DNA of 64,000 bases from Synechococcus sp. HK01-R (GTDB taxonomy: Bacteria > Cyanobacteriota > Cyanobacteriia > PCC-6307 > Cyanobiaceae), in contig NZ_CP059059.1 of the NCBI RefSeq assembly GCF_014217855.1, positions 744,001-808,000 of the forward strand, read 5' to 3'. Each line of letters opens with the position of its first letter. Within the stretch, counting starts at the first letter, position 1. Shown here piece by piece: positions 17,397 through 25,144 of the stretch. Under the pieces are notes generated by a model that was not told the origin of the DNA, searched no databases, and was given only the letters and a program-made list of their open reading frames with translations. The position numbers were made by a program, and so were the translations under genes.

Positions 17397-18304
17397 CAGC
17401 GATGCGGAAAGGTGTTGAGGTAAGAGAGAAAGGAAGGGTGGCCGTGTTCGATCTGCAGGAAGCGTTGATGCAGCCGGCTGGCTTTGAGCACGGGGAAGTG
17501 GGCGAGCACGGTGAGGGTGGCTGCGGTTTCGAGGGGCCCCACAAAACCATCCTGGGGCAGGGTGCGGCCCTGCAGGATTCGGGCTTGTTGGTTCGAGATC
17601 AGAAAACAGCCGGCGTGGGGATTGCTGCTGATGTCGAAGCTCACTTCTGCGGCGTCAGGATCAAAGCGTCCGCGCAGCACCTGCTCCTGAGGCGTGCAGA
17701 ACTGCTGCAGGAATTCTGGGCGCAGAGGTCCATCCACCAGCAGGCGGGCCTCGGCGGCTTGGGTGGTGGGTTCGATGCGATGGGGCATCAGCACCAGCTG
17801 GTGCTGGGTGCGTTCCAGAAACCAGAATTGTTTGTCGATGAAGAGGGGATCGCTGATCACGAGATCATCCTCCAGATAGAGGAGCAGATCGGCGCCGTCT
17901 GCGCTTTGGATCAGCCAGTCGCGCGCTGCCAGGGGGAGATGCCGGGGGTTGTCGAGCGCCACGGTGTGGCTTTCGATGCGATCTGCAAACAGGCCCAGCA
18001 CATCGTTGAGTTGGTGCGTGCCATCGCTGAAGAGATGGATCTCCGGCTCAAGTGCTGTAAAGCGCTGCAGACGATCGCCCTGGGCAGGCCAGTGCTCGAT
18101 GCAGCGATCGCCGATGTGCAGCACCGCATCGCTTCGACTGCGGCGCAGCGCCAGCAGGCTGCAGAGGCATCGGGCCAGGGCCAGGCTGCGCGCCATGCGT
18201 TGCCCAGGTCGTCCGCTGCCGTAGCCGCTGCCGCCTTCCACTTCGCGGAAGAAATGGGGGATGGCCACCCGCAGCCGAAGCGTTGCTGCTGAAGCGTCAC
18301 TCAT
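17396..18304 (-). CDS. Putative glycosyltransferase (DxD-containing)
   Basis: A 302-residue protein with YLEDDLVISDPLFI (about 143-156), the acidic metal-binding motif after a beta strand seen in GT-A glycosyltransferases. A following stretch containing PHAGCFLISN could form the acceptor side. The ATG at 18304 overlaps the upstream stop (ATGA), which fixes the start; a longer upstream frame has no support. Gene order suggests action on the same glycan as its operon partners. No family can be assigned securely. Confidence 0.6.
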   Translation of the reverse strand: MSDASAATLRLRVAIPHFFREVEGGSGYGSGRPGQRMARSLALARCLCSLLALRRSRSDAVLHIGDRCIEHWPAQGDRLQRFTALEPEIHLFSDGTHQLNDVLGLFADRIESHTVALDNPRHLPLAARDWLIQSADGADLLLYLEDDLVISDPLFIDKQFWFLERTQHQLVLMPHRIEPTTQAAEARLLVDGPLRPEFLQQFCTPQEQVLRGRFDPDAAEVSFDISSNPHAGCFLISNQQARILQGRTLPQDGFVGPLETAATLTVLAHFPVLKASRLHQRFLQIEHGHPSFLSYLNTFPHR

Positions 18305-20010
18305 CGCAGCACGGCCGCGAAGCTGTTGCTGAGAATCATCAAGCCGATGGCGAGGAACACCACACACCGTTCGCCATCCTCGCGGTGCAGGGGCAACATG
18401 GACAAGAACAGGCTGGCGGTGAAACAACGTTCTTCCTGGGGCGTGAGCCCTGCGAGCAGCCCGGTCTCTTCGATCGCCCGTTGCACCTCGGCGTAATGAC
18501 CGGGCACATCGAGGCGAAGACGCAGCTGGCCCGGTGCCAGCAACTCCAGTTCGAACAGATCATTCACCACCACGTCATAGAGATAGCGCCCGGAATGGAG
18601 CAGCTTCACCTGGTCGTAGCGGCCATCCCCGAAGCCGATCGGCCAGGTGGCGCCAGGTGGCTGTTCGCCGCGGGGATCGATCAGGCGGATGGAACCGCTG
18701 AGAGGTTCGGCCAGGATGTTGTTGAAGCAGAGATCGCCATGGATTCGCTGCAGGGGGCGAGCTGCTTCCAGAGTCGGCAGCTCCTGGAGTAGCGCTGCAG
18801 CGGCTTGTGCCGGTGCGGGCAGCTGGAGGCGATGGATCAAGCCTGAGCCGTGCGGCGTCGCTGGCAGCAGCTCCAGTTGCCAGGGGGTGCTCCACCAGTC
18901 GGCCCAACGCCAGGCGCCTGGCAAGGGTGCCGGCTGGGCGGCCCATTGCTGCAGCCGCTGCTGCAGTTTGCGGCTGTAAAGCCAGGCGACGGAGGCCTGG
19001 AGCGGCGGGTTGGGTGTGGCTTCTTCGGCGAGGGCCGTACGGATCGCGGCCAGCCGCTTCATCAGCTGGTTCCAGCCATTGGCACCGATGCGCCAGTGCA
19101 GAAACAGCTCGGCCAGGCTGGGAAAGGGCACATATTCCAGCTCGAGGGCATCGTTCTGCTGGCGCAGGCAGGCGGGAAAAAAGCGCTGCAGTGGTTGGGG
19201 CAGCGCCTGGAAATAGGCCGCTTCTTGCTGCAGGCGTTGCCGATCACGGGAGTGTTTGCGGATCAGATCGCTACTGGGGCAATAGCTGACGCTGTTGAAA
19301 CCACGGCTGGTGAGGCGACTGAGTCGGCGCCGGCTGGCGGTGGCGCGATGACCCAGATCCAGCCAGGGCATGGTTTCCAGGCGAGCAAGGCCAAGGCGCC
19401 AGAGCTCTTCTGCCAGGGTGAGCAGATCCTCATCGGCGCCGGCTGGCCCATCGGCTTGTCGACGGCGTGCGGCGAGCAGATCGCGCAACAGTGCGACGGG
19501 AGCGGCGATCAGGCCCGTGAAGGGGTGGCTTTTGGGTTCCTGCCCATCCGGGGGCTGCCGTTTCGGATGGAAGCGGATCTGATCGGTGGTGATGCCGCTC
19601 ACGCCCGACCAGTCTTCCCGCGGCAAGGGGTGCTCACCGAGGCCGATCCAGGTGCCTCTTGGCAGGGACAACGGCGGCAGGGTGGTGATCGGCTGCAGCA
19701 GCACCTGATCGCTGCTCACGGCTTCCAGAGCCACCGCCAGGCTGGCGAGCACATTGGCCTGGGGAGGAATCGTCAACCACTGCCAGTGCGGTTGGTGACG
19801 CATCGGCCGCAGGGCACACCAGGGTGCATCCACCACCACCCGGATGCAGCCAACCTCAGGCTGATGGCGCAGACGTTGGCAGATGTGATCGAGGGCAAGG
19901 CCACTGCCATCGGCCAGCTCCGCCGGATGGGCGCTCAGGGGAGGGCTGGGCCCGAGCCGTTTGCCTGCCAGGCTGCCTCCAGCGAGCACCAGGGCGGTGA
20001 TGGAGGTCAT
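18301..20010 (-). CDS. Nucleotidyltransferase-like and APH-kinase fusion protein
   Basis: Two domains in 569 residues. Residues 1-230 resemble a nucleotidyltransferase (ITALVLAGGSLAGKRLG), but the usual GGxGTR loop is altered. Residues about 235-569 resemble the choline/aminoglycoside kinase fold: HGDLCFNN (424-431) is the catalytic loop and IDPRG (444-448) replaces the metal-binding DxD/DFE type motif. LicC/LicA-like pairs and CDP-sugar synthesis show similar pairing of functions. The product could be a sugar or choline-like phosphate; this is inference. It is translationally coupled to genes on both sides. Confidence 0.65.
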   Translation of the reverse strand: MTSITALVLAGGSLAGKRLGPSPPLSAHPAELADGSGLALDHICQRLRHQPEVGCIRVVVDAPWCALRPMRHQPHWQWLTIPPQANVLASLAVALEAVSSDQVLLQPITTLPPLSLPRGTWIGLGEHPLPREDWSGVSGITTDQIRFHPKRQPPDGQEPKSHPFTGLIAAPVALLRDLLAARRRQADGPAGADEDLLTLAEELWRLGLARLETMPWLDLGHRATASRRRLSRLTSRGFNSVSYCPSSDLIRKHSRDRQRLQQEAAYFQALPQPLQRFFPACLRQQNDALELEYVPFPSLAELFLHWRIGANGWNQLMKRLAAIRTALAEEATPNPPLQASVAWLYSRKLQQRLQQWAAQPAPLPGAWRWADWWSTPWQLELLPATPHGSGLIHRLQLPAPAQAAAALLQELPTLEAARPLQRIHGDLCFNNILAEPLSGSIRLIDPRGEQPPGATWPIGFGDGRYDQVKLLHSGRYLYDVVVNDLFELELLAPGQLRLRLDVPGHYAEVQRAIEETGLLAGLTPQEERCFTASLFLSMLPLHREDGERCVVFLAIGLMILSNSFAAVLR

Positions 20011-21065
20011 GGGCAGGAGCTGCGATCGCTGTAAAGGAAGCCTCGCAGGCCGTGGCAATCGCGAAAAGGAATGCCGAGGAAGTTGAGGTAGCGGGCGAAA
20101 CACACCTCAGATGCGAAGCGGGGATGGCCCTGAAAGAGGCGGTGATAGGCGGTGTCGGCGCCGGGCTGGAACCGGGCCAGGGCTGCGGCCAGGTCGGTTC
20201 CGCCGTCGATCAGCTGCTGGCGCCAGGCCTCGGTGCTTGCGGGGCGACCGATCAGCTCCACCGGCCAGTTCATGCCATACCACTTGAGCGCCTCATCGGA
20301 AGCCAGCACCTGCTGCAGATTGATCGGCCAGTAGCGCTCCTCCTGCTGGTCAAACCATCCGGGCAGGGCAGCGAAGAAGCCCTCCAGGAGCATCACCGCA
20401 TCGCGACGACCACCGAACACCTTGTCGGACGCACCCACCAAACCGACATTGGCGCTCTCACAGACGCGGATCACGGTCTGCAGCAGCCGTTGGGGGTGCA
20501 CGTAGAAATAGTCGCTGCGCAATTTGATCAGGTGGCTGAAGCGGTAGCCCCTGCGTTGTTCCACCTGTCGCACCAGCGAGAGTGCGAGAGCCAGCTTGTG
20601 CCACTGCTTCATCGATGGCACCGGCAGGTCGTGATCGATCCGGACCTGATCCGGATGCTCCTCGAGTATCAGCAGGCGTTCGGGGCTGGTGAGACGGCGA
20701 GCGGCTGCGGCAAACGGGGCGGTGGTGACGATGAACAGCGCGGCGCGGCGGCTGAGCCGCTGGATCAGGGCCTCACTGCGGCTGAGGCAACGCAGTTCGC
20801 CCGTGAGCAGCAGGGCTGGGCGTGCAAGAAGCGGTCGGCTCAGGGCCCGTGGCAGCGTCTGCTGCAACGATGCGGGTGCGTTGGTGTTTTGCTGACGCGC
20901 GCGGATCAGAGCCGGGTCGTCAAGGGCTGGTGGGGTCGGAAGGGCGGGGTGATCGGCGGAGCCGCTGAGCAGCACCCACTGCGGCTGGTGTGTCGGTTGA
21001 CGTGGACCTGGCATCGGCGCTACAGCTGGTGTGGAGGATGGCAATCGGGTTTGCGAAAAACGCAT
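20007..21065 (-). CDS. WavE-like lipopolysaccharide synthesis protein
   Basis: The 352-residue protein has SHLIKLRSDYFYVHPQRLL near residues 175-193, which resembles the RxD-containing core of WavE-type proteins for lipopolysaccharide core assembly, and SDKVFGGRRDAVM further on. The first about 75 residues are proline-rich and of low complexity. I chose the ATG at 21065; a GTG lies one codon upstream. It is first in the four-gene minus-strand operon and divergent from the RTX-like gene across 140 bases. Confidence 0.55.
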   Translation of the reverse strand: MRFSQTRLPSSTPAVAPMPGPRQPTHQPQWVLLSGSADHPALPTPPALDDPALIRARQQNTNAPASLQQTLPRALSRPLLARPALLLTGELRCLSRSEALIQRLSRRAALFIVTTAPFAAAARRLTSPERLLILEEHPDQVRIDHDLPVPSMKQWHKLALALSLVRQVEQRRGYRFSHLIKLRSDYFYVHPQRLLQTVIRVCESANVGLVGASDKVFGGRRDAVMLLEGFFAALPGWFDQQEERYWPINLQQVLASDEALKWYGMNWPVELIGRPASTEAWRQQLIDGGTDLAAALARFQPGADTAYHRLFQGHPRFASEVCFARYLNFLGIPFRDCHGLRGFLYSDRSSCP

Positions 21066-21119
21066 CACAATGGCCTTAACGGTCTTGCAGCTCTGCGTTG
21101 AAATCCTGAAAATGGCAAG

Positions 21120-21141
21120 GAGTCAGTTGGGAAACCGACTC
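21120..21141. promoter_or_regulatory. Hairpin in the divergent control region
   Basis: GAGTCAGTT (21120-21128) can pair with AACCGACTC (21133-21141) around a GGGA loop, with one A-C mismatch. It lies just upstream of a good -35 box for the RTX-like gene. It could be an operator or part of an untranslated leader of the opposite operon. No T-run follows, so it is not a terminator. Confidence 0.3.
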
Positions 21142-21147
21142 TGAGCG

Positions 21148-21176
21148 TTGACGGTGGTGACACCTTCTCCTAAATA
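21148..21176 (+). promoter_or_regulatory. Candidate sigma-70-type promoter of the RTX-like gene
   Basis: TTGACG (21148-21153), a 17-base spacer and TAAATA (21171-21176). The -35 box matches five of six consensus bases and the spacing is ideal; the -10 box is weak. Transcription would start near 21183, leaving a leader of about 23 bases before the GTG start. No Shine-Dalgarno sequence is evident. Confidence 0.4.
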
Positions 21177-21205
21177 TTGGACGCACTCCAACGTTCTACA
21201 AACCA

Positions 21206-23026
21206 GTGGTTGCTCCTCTCCCTTCGCAAACCATCACCGGAACCTCAGCTGCTGACATCCGCGCGTCCACTCCCGGGACCAACGCGCTGGTTGAGACGTT
21301 CCAGGCTGGCGACACCATCACTCTGAACAACGAAGGCGATTACGCCCTGAGTGGTGATGGCGCTGACGTCATTCTGGTGGGTGGCACGGCTTCAGTGAGC
21401 CTCTCCAACAGTGTTGTGGCTGGCTTCGGTCAAGACACCATTTCGATTGGCTCGGCTGCTGGCAGCCTTGCTTCAAATGATGCTTACCTTGCAGGCAATC
21501 AAGGTAATGACTACATTACTTTAACTGCTGCTGCAGCAACTTCAACCTTTAATGGTGCCTTCATCGGTGGTGGTCTGAATAATGACACTATTTCGTTGAC
21601 CAATGTTTCCAGCTACATCAATTCATCCGTCAAAGGTGGTGATAACGGCGATAGTATTGTCATCGTATCCGGCTCCAATGTCAGTACTATTTTTGAAGGC
21701 AATAAGGGCGCGGATACAATTCGTTATGGCGCTACAGCCGCTACGAACGGTTCGCTCGGTGGTGGTGCAGGACATGACACCATCACGATTGGTACTGCGG
21801 CTGCAGCAGTCGTTTCTTGGATTAATGGTGGGGCAGGTCTTGACTCGATCTTGATTGATACGGGCTCTTCCTTCTCAACTCTCGCAGGTGGTGGATTGGC
21901 CGATACAATTACATTTAGAGATGATTTCTTGGGAGGTGTTATCTATGGTGATGGTGTCGGTGTAACCTCCTCAGGGTCGGGTAGTGCAGGAACAGCCGAC
22001 GGTGCCGATCGGATTACGGGTATCGATATAACCACCGGTGCAACCATCTACGGTGCGGGCGGCGCTGATACGATTCGTTTTAATGAATTCACTGGTGACT
22101 CAGCTGCCGCCTTCATCGATGGTGGTGATGGAGCAGATCTCCTGACTCTCGCAGATATTCTCGCTAGAGCCGGTACGGCGAACATTGTTACCATCTCCGG
22201 TGGTAAGGGTGCTGATACTATCACCCTTACAACTGCGGCTGCTGGTGCTCTCCTAAATGGGGGAGAGGGCAATGACACAATCTTTGCAGACGCGGGAAGT
22301 GCACTGTCTATTAACGGTGGCGCTGGTACTGATACGATCGTCTTTGTAAGCACAACAGCAACTAGCGTCACCGGTGGTGATGCTGCTGACATCATTACGT
22401 TTGGCACGGCTGTTGCTTTCACTGCGGGGACCAACAATCTCGCCAATGCTGCAACTATTGATGGAGGAAATGGTTCCGACACTATTTCCCTCCAAGCCTT
22501 CACAACATCTGGTCAAAGTATTGCTGGTGGTGCTGGTAATGACAGCATTCGCCTCGGAACTGCTTCTGACAATACCGGCCTGGCTTGGGCTTCAAACGGT
22601 ACAATCAACGGCGGAGCCGGCGTTGATAGCATTGTTTTGTCGGCAAGTGCTGGTGGTGGTGTTGAGGCAACAACCGCTTTGACCAAAGGTGTAGCAAGCA
22701 TTGCTTATGAATCTGGTGACGTTATCGTTCTTGCGTCAACAGCAGCAAGCGGTAATGCACTGAATGGTGCTGTCTACGTTGGTGATAGCGCTATCGGCAT
22801 CTCTGCTGTTGGCACTCTGTCTGCTGGTACCCTCGCTGTATACAGTGATGGCACTGATTCCTTCTTTGCCTTCAAGACCAATGATGCTAATTCTGCGGTT
22901 ATTTTCCGAGTAACTGGTGCTGATCTTGTGAGCACTGCGGTCCAAAATGCTATTACAACTACTGCGAATGTCAGTTTCTCGATTGGTGGATCAGCTGATA
23001 CTGGTATAACCATTACCCTTGCCTGA
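21206..23026 (+). CDS. RTX-like, Ser/Thr-rich Cys-free surface protein
   Basis: A 606-residue protein made almost wholly of Gly-Asp repeats such as GGAGHDTITIG, GGEGNDTIFAD, GGNGSDTISLQ and GGAGNDSIRLG, a relaxed RTX pattern that forms calcium-binding beta-roll turns. It has no cysteine and is rich in Thr, Ser, Ala and Gly, typical of secreted cyanobacterial surface proteins. The GTG start gives MVAPLPSQTITG without a signal peptide, so type I secretion is expected. Its DNA is less GC-rich than its neighbours. A strong terminator follows, and two Maf genes lie next. It could be an S-layer-like or motility-related protein; no known family is assigned. Confidence 0.8.
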   Translation: MVAPLPSQTITGTSAADIRASTPGTNALVETFQAGDTITLNNEGDYALSGDGADVILVGGTASVSLSNSVVAGFGQDTISIGSAAGSLASNDAYLAGNQGNDYITLTAAAATSTFNGAFIGGGLNNDTISLTNVSSYINSSVKGGDNGDSIVIVSGSNVSTIFEGNKGADTIRYGATAATNGSLGGGAGHDTITIGTAAAAVVSWINGGAGLDSILIDTGSSFSTLAGGGLADTITFRDDFLGGVIYGDGVGVTSSGSGSAGTADGADRITGIDITTGATIYGAGGADTIRFNEFTGDSAAAFIDGGDGADLLTLADILARAGTANIVTISGGKGADTITLTTAAAGALLNGGEGNDTIFADAGSALSINGGAGTDTIVFVSTTATSVTGGDAADIITFGTAVAFTAGTNNLANAATIDGGNGSDTISLQAFTTSGQSIAGGAGNDSIRLGTASDNTGLAWASNGTINGGAGVDSIVLSASAGGGVEATTALTKGVASIAYESGDVIVLASTAASGNALNGAVYVGDSAIGISAVGTLSAGTLAVYSDGTDSFFAFKTNDANSAVIFRVTGADLVSTAVQNAITTTANVSFSIGGSADTGITITLA

Positions 23027-23049
23027 TCTTCCTCTTATAATCACTTTTT

Positions 23050-23077
23050 GGGGAGCTTCGGCTCCCCTTTTTTTTTT
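23050..23077 (+). terminator. Rho-independent terminator after the RTX-like gene
   Basis: A 7-bp perfect stem GGGGAGC/GCTCCCC with a TTCG tetraloop is followed by ten T residues (23068-23077). It is the strongest terminator seen in the window and separates the RTX-like transcript from the Maf genes. A very high expression level of the RTX-like gene would fit. Confidence 0.93.
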
Positions 23078-23131
23078 ATGGAGACATGGTAACATTTGAA
23101 TCTAATTTAAGCTCAGACCTTCTTCCTATTT

Positions 23132-25144
23132 GTGAAAACCATGCAAAACTCATCCCCCGAAAAAATGCTGTTTGCGAATCAGCAGACAGCTAAATCAGCG
23201 ATGGGTCATCGTTATTTAGGTCTAGATTGGAAGAAGATCGAAAATCGGCGTGAGTTGTGCCGTTTAGCTGAAGAAGAAGAACCATGGAGGGTTAAAGCCG
23301 AAAATTTTTTATTACTGCCCCAAATGCTTCCCTCCTCTGATCAAACTGCCAAGATCTATGATGACCTGAATATTGGATTTGAACTGGGTGATGGAATTGA
23401 GCAATATATAGATGTGCATGGCAAGGATCCCCACCTTTTGCGTCCTTTATTGCAACTAAGACAGGTGGTAGCTGATCAAGGCTTTGATCAAAATGAAAGT
23501 GTCACGACGGCTGACCATCTTAGTCCGTATTTTCTGATTGCATTTGGAACGGGAGATGGCAGAACACTTCGCTCGTTGATTAATCACTACAGGCCATATC
23601 ATCTTGTCATTGCTTTGGCTGACTGGCATGACTTCGCTACAAGTTTCTGGGAAATTGACTGGCAAGAAATTTCTGCCCGGCAAGAAATAAATGGTAAAGG
23701 CAAGATTACTATAGGATGTTACAAAGACAGTAACGAGCTTCTGGGATTTCTGCTCAGCGAGTGTCACGCTGGTATTGATCATGCTTTACTCTATCTTCCT
23801 CCAAAGGGTGGATGCGATCCGCAAACAGCTCTGCTTCGTGAGGGGATAACAAAAGTGGAGCTAAGTAATAGTATTTCTTATTTGGGTTACACTATCGATG
23901 AGCACAATATGGTGTGGAACACCTGGCAGACCCTGTCCCGTAAACCCCGCATCTTTCGTCAGCCCCAAAAGCCAATGGGAGGACGCATGGTGGTTTGCGG
24001 GAGCGGACCAAGCCTTGATACCAACCTTGGTCATTTGCGGGAGCTCAGTCGTACTCATTGGATTACGGCGTGTGGGTCCAATATTCGAACCCTCAAGATG
24101 AACAATATTCGTGTGGATTTTTTAGCCTTGGTTGAGCGTGAGGATTTGGTTGCTCTGGATATGGAAAAAGTTGTAACTGAGCTCGGTAGTGGTCAAACGC
24201 GTTTGGTAATGTCCTCTACCTGTCATCATCAGTTACTCAGTCTCTTTGCTGACAGCATGGTGTTTTTCAGGCCAGCGCTTACTCCTTTGGCTCTATTTTC
24301 GAATAGTCCAGCAGAAGTTCTTAATTTTGAGGGGCCGGAAACGATCAACACGGGTGTTGCCCTTGCTGCCGCTCTCGGCATGGATGAATTGGTTCTGGTT
24401 GGTGTCGATCTTGGTGCAAGGACCCTGCAAAAGCTGCGCAGTGATGAGGCTCAAGGCTGGTCTGCGCGTGATCTGGATTTGGAAGCGCCAGCAAATTTTG
24501 GTGGTACTGTCTTTACCTCAAGACTGTTGCGTGATTCACGCATGTCTGTGGAGGCGTGTCTGCGTTGCTATAAGCAACTGAAAGTATTCAACGCCAGTGA
24601 TGGTGCGGCGATCGAAGGTGCTCAAGCTCAGCTGGCCATAGCGCGTGTCCAATCTTGCATCGATGTTCCACCCCTGGAATCCTTTGAAGACTCGCCTCTT
24701 GGGCAGTGGTGGATTAGCTCTGCGCGATACACACCACAGCGTTTTGTTTCGTCCTGGGCCAGTCGTCGCCCTAGAGCGGAAGTGGCTGCTTTAGTTACTT
24801 CTTTGAAAGGATTGTTTCGTTCACAGGAGCTTTGGAATCCTGTTGTGATTCAGCAGATTACGCGATTGTTGGCCTTAGATGTTCCGCCTGCTGTGCAATT
24901 TCCACGGCGGGTGTTGCGTAGTACGATCCACAAACTGGTGATCGCTGTGAATCGGCAGTTAATGGTGATGGCTGCGGATCCTCAGAAGATGGCTGGATTT
25001 GAACGTGCCGCCCGTCGCATCCTGGCTGATCTGCTCAATCCACTCGAGGATGAGCTCTACGCCCTCTGTGATGCGGTTGAGGATTTGCCAGTCCAGCCAT
25101 GCGAGAATGCACTTTCGGAGAAGGAGTTTGTGGTCGATGCCTGA
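23132..25144 (+). CDS. Maf/DUF115 glycosyltransferase-like protein 1
   Basis: Motility-associated factor (Maf) proteins move nonulosonic acids such as pseudaminic acid to Ser/Thr of flagellin in Campylobacter, Helicobacter and others. The central DUF115 core is visible: GGRMVVCGSGPSLDTNLG (283-300), THWITACGSNIRTL, and GVALAAALGMDELVLVGVDLG. The 670-residue length is normal. GTG at 23132 or ATG at 23141 may start it. The 5' half is AT-rich and the 3' half nearer to the island average. It overlaps the second Maf gene by 8 bases. No flagellin gene is here; the target is inferred to be a surface protein such as the preceding RTX-like protein. Confidence 0.85.
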   Translation: MKTMQNSSPEKMLFANQQTAKSAMGHRYLGLDWKKIENRRELCRLAEEEEPWRVKAENFLLLPQMLPSSDQTAKIYDDLNIGFELGDGIEQYIDVHGKDPHLLRPLLQLRQVVADQGFDQNESVTTADHLSPYFLIAFGTGDGRTLRSLINHYRPYHLVIALADWHDFATSFWEIDWQEISARQEINGKGKITIGCYKDSNELLGFLLSECHAGIDHALLYLPPKGGCDPQTALLREGITKVELSNSISYLGYTIDEHNMVWNTWQTLSRKPRIFRQPQKPMGGRMVVCGSGPSLDTNLGHLRELSRTHWITACGSNIRTLKMNNIRVDFLALVEREDLVALDMEKVVTELGSGQTRLVMSSTCHHQLLSLFADSMVFFRPALTPLALFSNSPAEVLNFEGPETINTGVALAAALGMDELVLVGVDLGARTLQKLRSDEAQGWSARDLDLEAPANFGGTVFTSRLLRDSRMSVEACLRCYKQLKVFNASDGAAIEGAQAQLAIARVQSCIDVPPLESFEDSPLGQWWISSARYTPQRFVSSWASRRPRAEVAALVTSLKGLFRSQELWNPVVIQQITRLLALDVPPAVQFPRRVLRSTIHKLVIAVNRQLMVMAADPQKMAGFERAARRILADLLNPLEDELYALCDAVEDLPVQPCENALSEKEFVVDA

